Shown: positions 20,673 through 32,770 of the stretch, in pieces
How positions within the stretch are numbered: position 1 is the first letter of the stretch
Layout of the letters: each line of letters opens with the position of its first letter
NCBI RefSeq assembly: GCF_028453695.1
Contig: NC_135773.1
Location: 3,782,001 to 3,846,000 of the forward strand
Source: Augochlora pura
Taxonomy: Eukaryota > Arthropoda > Insecta > Hymenoptera > Halictidae
Direction: 5' to 3'
DNA: 64,000 bases
Position numbers and translations under genes: made by a program
Notes under the pieces: model-generated
Seen by the model: only the letters and a program-made list of their open reading frames with translations
Told to the model about the DNA's origin: nothing
The model's database searches: none

Positions 20673-20911
20673 TTAACGCTCTGCAGATGAGAGGCGACAG
20701 TCGATGTTCACGTTAAAATAATTTATACATAAATTATAAATTCTATATAATTGTATATAATTTTATATAATTGTATGTGATTTTATAAATTATAAATTAT
20801 ACAAACAACATTTGTATTATCTACAAATTATGATAATTTCTCTCGACACATCTGCGTACGTCGTCCCGCCACCTCATCGAACAGAAAAAATCGTCATCCG
20901 CAAAGGGTTAA
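20673..20911 (+). mobile_element. TTAA element with TTAACSCTYTGCRGATGA termini (239 bp)
   Basis: The left end TTAACGCTCTGCAGATGAG is the imperfect inverted repeat of the right end, which inverts to TTAACCCTTTGCGGATGACG. TTAA is present at both sides. The interior is AT-rich (TATAATTGTATATAATTTTA words) and non-coding. The first 12 bases of its better end equal those of family A, but the rest differs. It is a separate piggyBac-like MITE family. Confidence 0.75.
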
Positions 20912-21564
20912 TATTTCCCTCCAAATCGCGAGAGCAGGGAAGGCAATAGAGCCCGAGTAGCTGGCAACACTCGTCATTCCCGGTTAACAGGTTAAAGAAT
21001 CGGCCGATCCAGCCGGAAAATGCAGACGATACTGATCCGTCGAAACTTTCGCACAGCGATGTGTACACAGAATCCAAGCCCTCGGATCCGGTCCAGATGG
21101 CGCGGGTGGGGAGGAGGAGGAGGAGGTCGGAGGCAGGGTGGGGAGCAGGGATTTGTTCCGACGGAATTGTGTGCAAAGAAAGCGAAAAAGTCGGGAACAG
21201 CTCCGGAGGATTCGGCGAGATAATGCAGTTTGAGGAAAGCGTCTCTGGTTCGACCCTGTTTCGCGACACGGATCCATGAACCTTTGAGGACGAGAAGAGC
21301 CCCCGCCGCCGCCGTCGCTGCCGCCGCCGCGTATCTCAGATGTAAGATGTTCGCGGCGACGATGTAGTTGGGCCCGCAGATATAGGTTGCTCGGTTCTAT
21401 ATATCTTTATCTCGGTCGGGATTGCATTGTTAGCACGGAGCGCATTGTTTGAACGGTGACGCGAGGCCTGGGGCGACCAATCAGCGTTCGCGCTGGCCGT
21501 GCCTTATCAAAGATTTCTACCACCTCCTGCAGGGCTTAAATCAACCCGACCCAAAGCTTCCCGC

Positions 21565-21599
<35 letters not shown>

Positions 21600-23662
21600 T
21601 CTTGCTCCCTCGCTCTTCCGTGCTCCTTCTCCATCTCTCTCTCCTTCTCTCTCCCTCCATCCTCGCCGCTCTCCGGTTCGTGGAACTTCGTTCCCGCAGT
21701 ACCATCGTCCTCGCTATCTACAAAAACAGATCGACCCTAATTGTCAATCCTTAGCCAGTTTGTAACGAGCTCGCCGGTTCACGGTCCCGTCGACGTTTTT
21801 ACCAAGATTCGTTAGGATCATCCGATCAACCGGCACTCCGTCCCCGGCTGTCTTGTTTCCATCTGTTCTCCCTCCCCCCCCCCTCCACCCCTCTCGGCTC
21901 TATCGGAGAACGAGTTTCCTCCAATTGGAGCCGGTAATTTGTTTTGTTACCGTGGTTGACTTTGCCGAAGCCCTCCCCCCTCCCCCCCGTTCGCTCTCCC
22001 CGGACGCACGGATTCTATTGTATAAAACCCCGCGGCCCTGCCGGGTTACGTAGCGGTGCCGAAGGAAGAAACGTTATTGGACCGAATTTACTTTTATCGA
22101 CGCGATACCTCTTCCCGTGCCAGCCGCTCTCTTTTTTCACGCGTCGGGGGCGCGCGTCTCCGCTCCGATATACGTTCGATCATTTGTTCGGGCCGGCGAT
22201 GAGTTACCGTGGTGGGGGAGTGGCGCGAGTGCATAAAATAATGTAGCCCGTAGATCACCTGGCCATTTCCGAGGATGAGTTGCTTTTTCATTTCCGAAGA
22301 ATTTCTCGTCGTGTTTGGATCGAAGTTTTGTACAGAGTGGTCTTTTTTGTTGAGGGTGGTCGTTGCTGTTCGATGACGCTTTTTATCGTGAAAGGTATTG
22401 CTTTTCGTAATTATGGTTGTGTTATCAATTAAAGCGAAGTAAAGAATTTTTAAATTTTCGAATTTTGTCAATCAGTTTAAATTTATTGTTAGAAATTGAA
22501 AAGTCGGATAACAATATTTATACTCTGGAATATCCATCTTATACTCAGTCGATAAAGTTAAAATATAAAAATTAAAACACAAAATTATTTGTTATTGTAA
22601 TATTAAATAGAAATATTTTGCTAGCGTACGATAAAGATTTCAATCATTTCGTTCAGTTTTTACAAAGTAATTCGATACTTTTCTTCACAAGTTATATAAT
22701 CGTCTACGATCAGTATCTAAGATAAATCTCTGAGCGGCTCCAGACGTTCGATCGAAAACAATACGGTATAATTTCCGTGAAAGCTGCGAAGCAGCGGCGA
22801 CACGGACACGACAGCGCGCCGGGTAGCGATAAATCCACGGTTGCGGACGTTATCTTGAACTTTAAATGTTAACTCAATCCGAGGCCATTACGCCGGCAAC
22901 CACCTTCGTCACGGGGGCCGCAATTAACATTGTCGGCTGTACGGGGGAAACCCGGCTATTAAGTCTCCCGAAGCGAATCAACGGAGACGTATCGCGGTTT
23001 TCTGGCCGCGGGGATAGATACATAATTTAAAGCTTGCCGAGGGGGCCGCGGACCTCGAGGTGTCAAGGCTCATCACCGTATCTAGATCATTCCCTGCACG
23101 CCTTTTCTTAAGGTCGTGCCTCGGTTTTCCTCCGCGGCGGTACAATGAACCTCGTTCATCGTCCGGGGCAACCGTGCGGATACCAACCCCTTGAAGCCGA
23201 AGCCAGCGCCGCTCCGGGTTCAGCTCGGAGAAAATAAAAGTGTTGGCCGGTGTAGAAACTGTCGCCTTCGGTATTGTTCTCCGTTGGAGTGCCGGCTAAC
23301 TAGCCGGTTACTATACCAACGAAGAAGAAATATTGATGTTGCTGGAAATCCCAGCCTTTCTACGCTTTCACCCTTCCTGCTCGCCGTGCCTCGTTCGCGA
23401 AGTCCCCCCCTCCTGCAACGTTGCAACTTTTTTCGGACGACCACTGGAATTTCAATTGTCGATTTACCGGGGCTTTGATCTACGATCAAGAGACCGTGGA
23501 TATTTATCCGCATTCTTATTTTCATTAATATTGCTTCACGAAGATATAACAATGCTTGGGATTGTTTATAATTTTATTATCAATTTTTAGCAATATGCTG
23601 AATTATAGATACACTTTGTAGACGTGTACTTTCATGTTAATTTTGTTATAAACTTTACTGAA
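20912..23662. other. CpG-rich intronic block with simple repeats
   Basis: GC-rich at 20920-22250 and 22730-23480 with AT-rich DNA between. It includes GGA repeats (21104-21126), GCC repeats (21302-21333), (CT)n at 21568-21596 and C-rich runs. Many overlapping frames are open on both strands, up to 131 codons, but none has a domain or splice partner. Confidence 0.4.
21568..21596. repeat. (CT)n microsatellite
   Basis: About 29 alternating bases, followed by 70 more bases of pyrimidine-rich DNA to about 21662. Confidence 0.95.
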
Positions 23663-23795
23663 AATTTAAATCAATATCATGGGAAAATTTAAACTCATAC
23701 CATCTAAATATTGAAATTAATACCATGTGAACATTTAAATTAATACCACGTGAAAATTTAAATTAATACCATGTGAATATTTAAATCAATGATCA
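23663..23795. repeat. 23-bp minisatellite, about six units
   Basis: Units of the form ATTTAAATTAATACCATGTGAAA repeat from 23663; the ATACCATGTGAA core is best conserved in units 3-5. One unit has CACGTG, so an E-box-like word is present once. Confidence 0.8.
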
Positions 23796-24821
23796 GAAAC
23801 TATAGTCGAATAAAATACATAGATCTGAAAATAATATAAAATAAAAATGCGATCAATCTCCATCAACATATAAATGCATAATTACGTTTCCATTCGTGGT
23901 TTTATTTATACTATAAATATCAACGATTTAATAATGATGTATCACTAGTCTTGACGTCGATAAAATTCTTATATTTAACTTCACGTCGGTCCTGTAATTC
24001 TATCCACCCTGTAACTCCGAAATCTTCAGTACGCGTTCCATTTGAATTAGTTCGCATGCGTTTTACGAAATCGTTCTACACGCAAAGTTTTCCTCCCGGC
24101 CGTGTTCGCCAGTTTCAGCGAAATTATGACTTGAAATTTTATATTGACTCCGTGTCAGCAGTGCGGCAGGACATAAAGCAGAACGTAAAAACCGCGGCAT
24201 AAAAAAACATGTTCCATTTACGCGTTTTATTAAGATAAAGTTTCTCATTATGCAGGATTGGTACACGTTCGTAATTTAAAGGCTTGTATACCTGTTTCCA
24301 CATCCAGTCTTTAGATATTCTAATTTTCTATTTTCATAGGTAATCTAAGCACAGAAAAATTAAACAACGATCGCAAAACCAACGCAAGAAACGACGCGCA
24401 AAAATTGTTCGAGTTCGCTGAAATATTCGCAAACGGATTAAAACACTTGCAGTTTTATTTTCGTCCTAAAGAACGAAATAAACCCGAAGCCGCAATAATA
24501 CGTGCGATCTAATCATAAAATGTCGCATGATTTCGCTGTCGACGGTAGCGGCCATCCACCCGCCGCAATGATCAATGATTAGTGTTCGTGTCTAATTCGT
24601 TTGAGGAAATAAAACGGAATGTGGCCAGCCTCGAGGACAATCGCGCAACGTTTATGTATGAAAACAGCTATTATTTGAACGTTGACCTCTCTTATCGGAA
24701 CATGGGAGAGGCGGGAGTAGTCGGCCATCCTCCGTTATCCGAACTCGCACATTATTTAGCTTGGAAATATATTAATGCTGCGTCACGTGAAATTACATGA
24801 GAGTGTAACGTCATTAGTACT
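23796..24821. other. Unique sequence, no gene
   Basis: AT-rich with a moderately CpG-containing stretch at 24500-24790. No domain, element end or splice pair recognised. Confidence 0.4.
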
Positions 24822-24870
24822 AAAATAATATAATAATAATTATCAAATATTTAATCGAATTATCAAATAT
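24822..24870. repeat. Left part of a 20-bp minisatellite split by an insertion
   Basis: AATTATCAAATATTTAATCG and AATTATCAAATATTT are copies of the 20-bp unit that continues at 25138. The element at 24871-25141 separates them. Confidence 0.7.
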
Positions 24871-25141
24871 TTAACACTTTACCGACCGATAGCCTGTAAA
24901 TCGACTTTTACCCACGATTAGTAGTCTGTGAATCGTTTACCATGGTAATCAATAATTTGACATCTATTAGTGACATAAATTTGTTAGACTGTACTAACGC
25001 AAGCTCCAATATTATTATACAATTTTTTTAGATATTGGATTTCTCTTGCAATTAATAAAATAAATAAAATTGAAATGGAAACGAAAATTTAACATCATGC
25101 TAAATTTTCACGACCGAATGACCGGTCGGTAAAGTTATTAA
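24871..25141 (+). mobile_element. TTAA element with TTTACCGACCG inverted repeats (271 bp)
   Basis: It begins TTAACACTTTACCGACCG. Its end, inverted, reads TTAATAACTTTACCGACCGG. The 11-bp TTTACCGACCG core is perfect and TTAA flanks both sides. The interior is AT-rich and non-coding. The same minisatellite lies on both sides, so the insertion point is clear. Confidence 0.8.
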
Positions 25142-25252
25142 ATATTTATTAAATAAACTTATTAAATATTTAATAGACTTGTAAAATATTTAATAAAATT
25201 ATCAAATATTTTATAGACTTGTAAAATATTTAATAGAATTATCAAATAACAA
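25138..25252. repeat. Right part of a 20-bp AT-rich minisatellite
   Basis: Units such as TAAAATATTTAATAGAATTA and TCAAATATTTTATAGACTTG alternate for about five copies at 20-bp spacing. Confidence 0.8.
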
Positions 25253-27758
25253 ATTATAAAATACTATAATGATAGTAATAATTATGAAGCGAATAATATA
25301 CGCGTCAGTGCAGTCAACAAATACGCGACAAACGGTTTTAGGTTACTTTCGAAGCACACGGTTCAACGCGCGCTGCGAATTTTATTGTTGCGCGATTTCG
25401 CGCGACATCCTTCCGGTTTCGAGGCGTTCGGTTAAGCGAGGTATCCGTCCACCGGGCGAGAAGAAATCGATGATCGGCGGCGTGTTTCGTGGTTCTTTCG
25501 TCAAACTGTGCCAAGCATGTCGCAAGGGGCGGCGCGATCGAAGTCACATCTACGTGACATCGGTCGATAACCGCTGGCTCAGCGGAGTCACGCATACGTG
25601 CAGCAGCGGCTGTCGAAGCGTGCGGGTGAACGGCGGCGAAGGGTTCGAGGGCGTTATTATATTTCAGCTCTTATCGGGTTCGGAAGGGGCACGCGGTAGA
25701 GAGAGAAAGAGAGAGAGGGGTGGGAGAGAGGGAGAGGGGGGCGACGGGCGACGCAGCAAACGGGATTTATCCGGAGGAAAAACGATCGTGACCAAGCTTG
25801 CTAACGTCCCGGGACCTCTTTGTCTCCGTCGTGATAAAAAGTTCGGGCGTTCCGCGCCGTTCCGGGGGAAACGAAACACCCGCGATTTAATTTAAAAACT
25901 CATGGTAATGGACCGGAGGGGACGCGGGCGGTGGCTAAGGGGGGATCCGCCACCGGAAGACATTGTTCAAGTTTCCGCGAAATATTTTCTCGGGGAGAAA
26001 ATGGGGCCCCGAAGAATACGTAAGCTGATTGAGAGCTTTGTCATCGGATACCGAATAGAATTTTATTATTCCTCGCCGAGGTTTTTACCTCGGCTACCCG
26101 GCATTCTTTGTGGAATAAAAAAAAAGAAAGGGAACGGGAATTCTACGGCGACAAACACGCGGTCGAGTGCGCTGCGCTTTGACTCTTTCGGCCTGGACGG
26201 GTTGGAAACTGTTCCAGCTTTCTGTTAGCTTTCTGTGCATGGTGGGATATATGTTATAGTTATACGGTTTAATATATTATTGAAAGAATTATTTTAATTA
26301 TTATAGAAAGAGTCATTTCAATTTTCTTTATTCGGCTGGCGATTTTATGTACCAATGGTGAATGCATGTGTAAATAAATTGTTGCTGACGCGGCTGAAAT
26401 TCTTTTCCAAAAGTTTACTACGAGAGAATAAACTGTTTTATACGAATTGACGACGAAGATGTTTTATATGAATTTTATTTCGCCAAAAGTTTATTTGTTT
26501 ACTCCAAATTTCTCGTATTTGAAAGACTCTGTGAAATTAGAGTTTTTATTTTCTTTAAAATTGTTCACCTTAAAGTTGCGAAGTTTTAACAACTTTGCAA
26601 CATGACGGTGAATATGTTAACTACTAACTAGATATTGTGAAATAAATTTACAATATTAATGATATAAACTATATCAAATACACGAAACCTTAATTTCTAT
26701 AAAATGATATATGAGAATTCGTGTTGCACAAGGCTTCATAACAAACTAATAAATAAATGTGACAAACCTGCACAAAGATCTTGCGCGAACATAAATCTCA
26801 ATTAAAAATGTAGAGAAAAAATTAATTGTCGCAGAAATTTAATCAGACATCATACCGAACGACGACGTTTCTCTTCGTTCAAGCGCGGCTTTCAGATCTT
26901 TCGCTGAAAGAAAATGTCCTGGCGAAATACAGTAATTTTGCATTCAACTTATTAAATTCTTAAGACTGGAAATAAATGATCCTGCGCAGTCCTGTTCCTT
27001 TTGAATTGCCGCAAAAAATTCTTGTAAAAAACCCGCGCGAGCTTATATATAAGAGAACACCGTCGCATTCAGTGGGTTCATTGCAACGAATGGTTGGCAT
27101 AAATTGAAGTCAGTGAATTAGCGGTTTCCTCGTCGAGTGCGTCTTCGAAATAAAATAAATATTCAGCGGTCGATTTCCAGAATTTCGCGATTATTTCGTA
27201 CAGTTTTCTTGCTCCCGACATTGCAAATTAGCAAATGATACTTCTCGTCCTCTAAAGGGTTATTTTATCGTTCGAATTAACGGTGGAACAGAACGGCAAC
27301 AGAATTTCTTTTCTCCGCTTCTCGTATATTATGTAGTATCATTTTTCGCGCTCGGATAACAGGAACAGCCAGCGATCTTCCCACGGCGGGAAAAATATAA
27401 ACCGTCGACGAGACTTGTCGAAGGTTTGCTAGATTTATTACGTCGATGGGTATATAGATCATATTGGCGCGCGCTCGGAAAGGAAAGTAATACGATTCGA
27501 AATTGAACTTTCCCGGGGAGCGGCGAACTAGCGAAATTAAATCAAACTTTCCGCGTGGTAGCCGGGGATCTCGTTTCAACTTTCTTGTTTATCACTCGAT
27601 GATGAAACGCTTTTTGTCCATAATTAAACGCGCAAGAAGCTGCACCGCGGCGACCGAGCTCGCGGAAATATCGGCAAGCGTGAGCGATGATAGCCGATGA
27701 CCTCGACGGCGATAATTAGCGTCGTCTCTCTGCCGTTTTTTTTCGATCGGAAATTTTT
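25253..27758. other. Intronic sequence with a CpG-rich half
   Basis: 25300-26230 is CpG-rich and includes a GA-rich run at 25700-25745. A 208-codon open frame spans it, but it is Arg/Gly-rich, has no domain and runs through simple sequence, so it is rejected as a gene. 26240-27040 is AT-rich. 27040-27720 is mixed and holds the promoter-like pair at 27046-27073. Confidence 0.4.
27046..27073 (+). promoter_or_regulatory. TATA plus TCAGT initiator pair (candidate core promoter)
   Basis: TATATAAG at 27046-27053 is followed by TTCAGT at 27068-27073, the arthropod initiator, with its A at 27071. The TATA starts 25 bases upstream of that A, within the functional range. No downstream promoter element is clear, and the first downstream ATG opens only five codons. 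It could start a non-coding RNA or an alternative leader, or be chance. Confidence 0.3.
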
Positions 27759-27899
27759 CGATGCATGATACAATAAATCGATCCATGATACATTAAATTG
27801 ATGCATGATACATTAAATCGATGCATGATACATTAAATTGATCCATGATACATTAAATTGATGCATGATACATTAAATCGATGCAACGATACATTAAAC
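27759..27899. repeat. 20-bp minisatellite, seven units
   Basis: Seven consecutive units of CGATGCATGATACATTAAAT type. G/C alternates in ATGCAT/ATCCAT and C/T at the first base. The last unit has an extra A. Sequence identity is very high, so the array is recent or homogenised. Confidence 0.95.
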
Positions 27900-30575
27900 C
27901 CTCGATGATCCCGGACCCTTTGTTTAGTGCGAAACGGTCGCCGAAACAAATGGCACCGAAACGCGCGCGTCCCTGGAAAACGGTGAAGCATTTCGACAAG
28001 GTAGCCGGATTAACGTTAATTGGACATTTTTTGCCCATTTTTGAAAGCTCTCCACTTCGCAAATTCTGCAACCGTTGTTACTCGCATTATCCCGACCCAG
28101 TCCCGACTGGAAAATACTGCGTCGACCGTACAAACGAATTTCGTTCTTTGTCCGTACGATCGTCCGTGATGCGAAATATTTGCTTTCTACTTACGATGCT
28201 CTGTTTGACCATTTTTCTTCCGTTTCGATTACCGATTTTTCCGGAATTATATTTTCGTTCGAAGGATATATATTTTAATGTTATTTTATTTTGTTTAAAT
28301 GTCGTTTGAAGATATCGGTCTTGATTCGGTAACTTCAAAGACGACTTATTAATTTATTTATTTGTGTTTCTCACGATTGCTTAGAGTTTTCAGTATTCAT
28401 GTATTATTTTTCAGTTTATAAAATAGTAATAGTATTCAATTTATTATTATTAATTTATAGCGGATAAAGAATTGATGTATGTTAAAAAATATATCACTAT
28501 TTTCCAAGTATTACCGATTATCTGTCAAAATATAAATAACGTTCCACTAACCAATGATTGCAACAAATTTCCAAAAACTTGTGAAATATCAAGGTTATCT
28601 TATTTTTATTTAATAGCAGATCCAATAACTATATAAAAAAATGAACAAACTCGTCGGTCTGAATATATACTCTGCCTGAAATAAAATAATCATCACTATA
28701 AACATTTCTTCTGACCGGTTAAAAATCTCTGAATCTCGAAACTCGACGAGTAAACGCATTTTCTATCACCATAAGTCACGAAGAATTCTTCCGAATAGAC
28801 CTCCGTTCAGTTTTCCGATCCGCTCCCGACACTGTTTCACGCCGTCTAATATTTTCGCGCGAAACCGGCTGGACAGGAGCAATTTCCGAGCGCGTGACGA
28901 ATGTTTGTCGAGAATTTCGTATGGCGCGACGGAGTGGCCGCGCGGGGAGGGAAGCGGGAGAGGATGCTGATGCGCGCATTATGCTGTGTTGCGCCGCTGA
29001 AGTCTGTGGATCAGCGCATGCACCGGGAACATCTCGCTCTGGTATAAGCGAACAAAGGAGCGGAATTTCGGTGGGAAGTAAGGCGGAGCGTAAAAGCGCA
29101 AAAGGCAACGCACAGGCCGGGGAATAGAAAACGAGCTTCTGAGTGTCGAGAGAGTGAAAAAGAGCGAGTGAAGAGAGATGGAACGAGATAGAGGAAGAGA
29201 GAGCGAGATAGAGGGATAGAGAGCGAAATAGAGGGGGAGAAAGGGGGGTTGGATAGAAATATGCAGGTTGAGAAAGAGAGGCAAACTAGCGCGACAAATC
29301 AACGTGTAATACCAACGCTGATTTCCCGCGATAAAAGTAACAAGAGGGAACCTCCGATTTAAGCGAAACGAAACCTGCCTGGCCCGGTTTTAGAGAGGAA
29401 CAGAGTGCTATAGTCGCTGCTGCTTGTTGTATTTCCTTGAGATGGCCTGCACCTTTGCGCTAGATAACTATCGCTATAATTCGACGCGTTTTTAACGTTG
29501 ACAATTGCTTGGTTTGTGACATCGGAAATTAGGCAATAAGAAACTGGTCTCGATCACGTTTTTGTTTATGGTTATTTTAATCAAGGTTTAGAAAATTATA
29601 GCTCTTAATATTTTTAGTAATTATTTGCTTCAATTGAAGTATTGAAAATCACAAATAGATATTTTAAGCCACTGGTTATCAGTTTATAATTAATTTTTGG
29701 TTATCTGGTAAAGGAAAGTTGTTAATTATATAATTTTTAATTTTTTGACACAGACAGTGACATTAGTAATTAATATTCAGCGTTTACTATTGAACATTAT
29801 TGAACGACATCTTCTTATATTACAAGAGAATTTAATTTCTTTTTTCTAAATCAAATTACCAAAATACGAATGAAGTACTATTAAAGAGTAATAATAATAT
29901 TAAAGAGATCAAGTATTTGCTCGACATAATTCCAGAAAATTATCTTGAGAATGTTAACGAAATAAATGATGTCGACGAATCTGTCAATTACAATTCGGAA
30001 TAAGTCAATGTAGTCGTCGGGTCAAAGGTTGTTCTACATTATAAAAATAGGTTGGGGACGTAGAATGAAGTATTTTTACATGATATACTATGTTCCCGAG
30101 ATAATCGATCTTTGACGCCTTGCTAAATATGCGCGTGTCCCTACCTACACGAAGTAGAAATGTCAAGCTTTGGTCAGACAGACGAAATAGATAATCTCGA
30201 AAAAGGAAAACTGTAATATAACTACACGATATTTACATATCATTGCTATCGCGTTTACTGTTTATTTTTGGATACAGCAACAAGTATTTCAATTCACGCC
30301 GAATCAGATTTTTCGTTTGCGCAAATCTCGTTCAATTAAAAGCAATTGCAATACGTGCTGGATCGATCTCTGTCTAAAAACGACAATTTGGAACAATTAA
30401 TACGTTCCGTGACCCGTTCAACTTTTTTTATGGTCTGCGCTGAAACTATTTTTCAGGTCAAGTGTGTTTTTTTGCTATTAACAAACGCGTCGCAACAACA
30501 TGTTTCAGAAACGTGCAACGAAACTTGCAAAACGTGCAGAAATAAAATTCTATTCATTGAAATTGTCATATTTAA
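27900..30575. other. Intronic sequence with a homopurine block
   Basis: 27900-28330 is mixed. 28330-28780 is AT-rich. 28780-29420 is GC-rich and, from 29080 to 29285, almost purely purine on the plus strand (GAGA, GATAGAGG, GAAAG words). 29420-30575 is AT-rich. Nothing codes for a recognisable protein. Confidence 0.4.
29120..29285. repeat. GA-rich homopurine tract
   Basis: Degenerate GAGA/GATAGA repeats run for about 165 bases with few pyrimidines. Such tracts bind GAGA-type factors in insects and can form triplex DNA; whether this one does is unknown. Confidence 0.7.
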
Positions 30576-30840
30576 TATACTACAGTATACTATACTATAC
30601 TATGCTATGCTATGTTTTGCTTTGTTATGCTACGCTATACTATGATATACTACGAAATTCTATACTATATTATACTATACTATATTATGCTATACTATGC
30701 TATACTATATTATACTATGCTATATTATACTATACTATATTATGCTATACTATGCTATACTATGCTACACTATGCTATACTATGCTATACTATGCTATAC
30801 TATACTATATTTTACTATAATATACTTTACTATAATAGAA
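30576..30840. repeat. Pentanucleotide satellite (TATAC/TATGC)n
   Basis: About 53 units of CTATA, CTATG or CTATT at strict 5-bp spacing. All plus-strand frames stay open through it and encode Tyr/Ile/Leu/Cys runs, an artefact of the repeat. Variants ACTAT, GCTAT and TTTGC are interspersed. Confidence 0.95.
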
Positions 30841-31499
30841 TATAATATAACATTATTAGTGAAAAATCATAGCAAATCCACAACAATTTTAAAACAAAAA
30901 ATTGTTCAACCATCCATAATAAGAAATACCACAGCTTCAGCGTTAATAAGCGACCAAAGAGGACTCGAACATCCGGAACAAAGGCTTCCACACGGGACGA
31001 AGAAAAGCGGAGACGCGGCAGAACATAAATGCGGCGCGGCTCGGTAGCCGACGCGGGGAGAATCGATCGGCGATTTGTGCAACGGCGAAGTTTTTCTAAC
31101 ATTGAATCGAAGCGCGGGAAGTTCGAGAGCGAACTCCTAGAAGTTCAATGAATTCGGGATTAATGGCTGGCCGATCGTCGTTCGAGGATTGCTCGGGGTC
31201 GCGTGATATTTTAGCGTATCAGGGAAACGCCTTTCGTCCAAGGCCGGCTTCGTTTATTTAACTTTTACTCGTCCGGTTGGCCGGCAAACTTTTGCATTTT
31301 CAATCGAATGCCCAGCCGCGAACGTACTTGGCAAAACAATGTTAGATTTCCAGGTGAATACTTTTCCAGCAAACGCGCTACTTTTACGCGCGTTCTTCGC
31401 GCGATACGCTCGGGGTTGTTTCTGGGAATTCGAAGGGGTTGAGACGAAATTCTGTTTCGATGTTTTCGAGTCTGCCTGTACCGTGGTCAGTGCTGTTTC

Positions 31500-31744
31500 A
31501 TTGATACGATACACCTCTGGTTTGTTATTAGTAACCGTAATTAATTCTATGCTGAACGAATAAGACGCATTCAATTTTTCTATTGTTTTATATCGTTTAT
31601 TTCTGAGTAAAAGAAATTGACATAATACGATACAACTTTCGTTTGTTATCAGGGGGCGTAATTAATTTTATATTGAACGAATGACACGTATTAAATTTTT
31701 CTATTTTATCTCCTTTATTTCTGAGTAAAAGAAATTGATATAAT
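31500..31744. repeat. Tandem duplication, period about 122 bp
   Basis: GATACGATACACCTCTGGTTTGTTAT at 31503 (key words ATACGATACA and TTTGTTAT) recurs at 31625. Both copies continue with GTAATTAATT, TGAACGAAT and TTTCTGAGTAAAAGAAATTGA in the same order. Confidence 0.85.
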
Positions 31745-31905
31745 AAGCTATGGTAATCAGCTATGCTATCCTATTTCCAGTCAACGAATCAGTTTTATTC
31801 TATCGGACACACCGTGAATCGCCCGCTGCAATCGCGACGAGAGCATAAAGGAACGAGAAGGAAAGTTCGATGAAGAATGCATAAAAACGACGGTAACGAG
31901 ATTGT

Positions 31906-31936
31906 ATCGACGACGACGAGGACGACGACGACGACG
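31906..31936. repeat. (GAC)n trinucleotide repeat
   Basis: About ten GAC/ACG units with one GAG interruption. Confidence 0.9.
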
Positions 31937-32099
31937 GGGTTGGCGGCAGCAGCGAATTCAGGGACGCCGGGTGTCGCGTCAATCAATAATATTTAAATAT
32001 CCGATCAATTACCGAAGATTGATGGCTCGGTTTCGATTCACGGCGGCGTCGGTGACAAAGCGAGAAAAACTCCGTCGGAGGGAAAGTGACGGGCGCGAA

Positions 32100-32123
32100 G
32101 AGAGAAAGAGAGGAAGAGAGAGA

Positions 32124-32162
<39 letters not shown>
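32100..32162. repeat. (AG)n microsatellite
   Basis: Imperfect GAAAGAG for 30 bases, then a perfect AG run of about 30 bases. The minus strand reads Ser/Leu repeats, an artefact. Confidence 0.95.
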
Positions 32163-32164
<2 letters not shown>

Positions 32165-32770
32165 ATGCGGGCGAGAGAAGAAAAAAAAAAGGGATGTGAC
32201 TCAAAGCGAACTCGACAAATCACTCGGTAATACCTCTACAGCGGATGCGACCGTACTTAGGGTGATAGCTATCGCGAGGGGTCCCTCGCCATTCTTGAAT
32301 ACACTCTATTGATGGTGTGCGACGCGATTCAAGCGCGCCGATGTTTTACGTTCCCGATGCGATGGTGCGCGGCGACGCGGCGCGCTCCGGCTATAACGTT
32401 CTTGACCCAGTTCCTTCTATTTATCGTCACTGTTGTTGTCTAAAATTTTCAAGCCACGGTTTTTAACTCTTCACCTTACGACATCGATCGGCCACGTAAA
32501 GGAGACCTCAAAACAGATTTTAAACGGCCGGTAAAGGTTAGCCGATCCTACGGAATGTGGGTCGGAGTCTACATTGTTCCTTGTAACATTGGTCGTAACG
32601 AAAATTGTTTTACGGCTTGCAAGATAATATTCCGAAAGTGGCAGTAAATGTTCGATGGTAGATTGAATTATGGCAGATACACCTTGGTGATAGATTTTCG
32701 ACAAGTGTGATAAATGTGATTTATCTTGCATTTGTGATGGATATGTGTTCATCAAATGCAAAATATTAAA

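Larger units (their letters stand above)
30841..32770. other. Intronic sequence with small repeats
   Basis: Mixed DNA holding a 122-bp duplication (31500-31744), a GAC trinucleotide run (31906-31936) and a GA tract (32100-32162), each listed separately. The remaining CpG-rich DNA (30960-31470, 32170-32400) has no recognisable coding potential. Confidence 0.4.

Noticed and set aside
25269..25895. 208-codon plus-strand open frame
   Set aside because: It crosses a GA-rich simple tract, is Arg/Gly-rich after that, starts in AT-rich minisatellite-like DNA, has no recognisable domain and no splice signals; consistent with CpG-rich, stop-poor DNA.
27881..28309. 142-codon plus-strand frame
   Set aside because: Starts inside the 20-bp minisatellite and ends in AT-rich hydrophobic sequence; no domain.
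30346..31047. Apparent hydrophobic Tyr/Ile/Leu/Cys-rich membrane proteins
   Set aside because: Translation of a pentanucleotide satellite in three registers.
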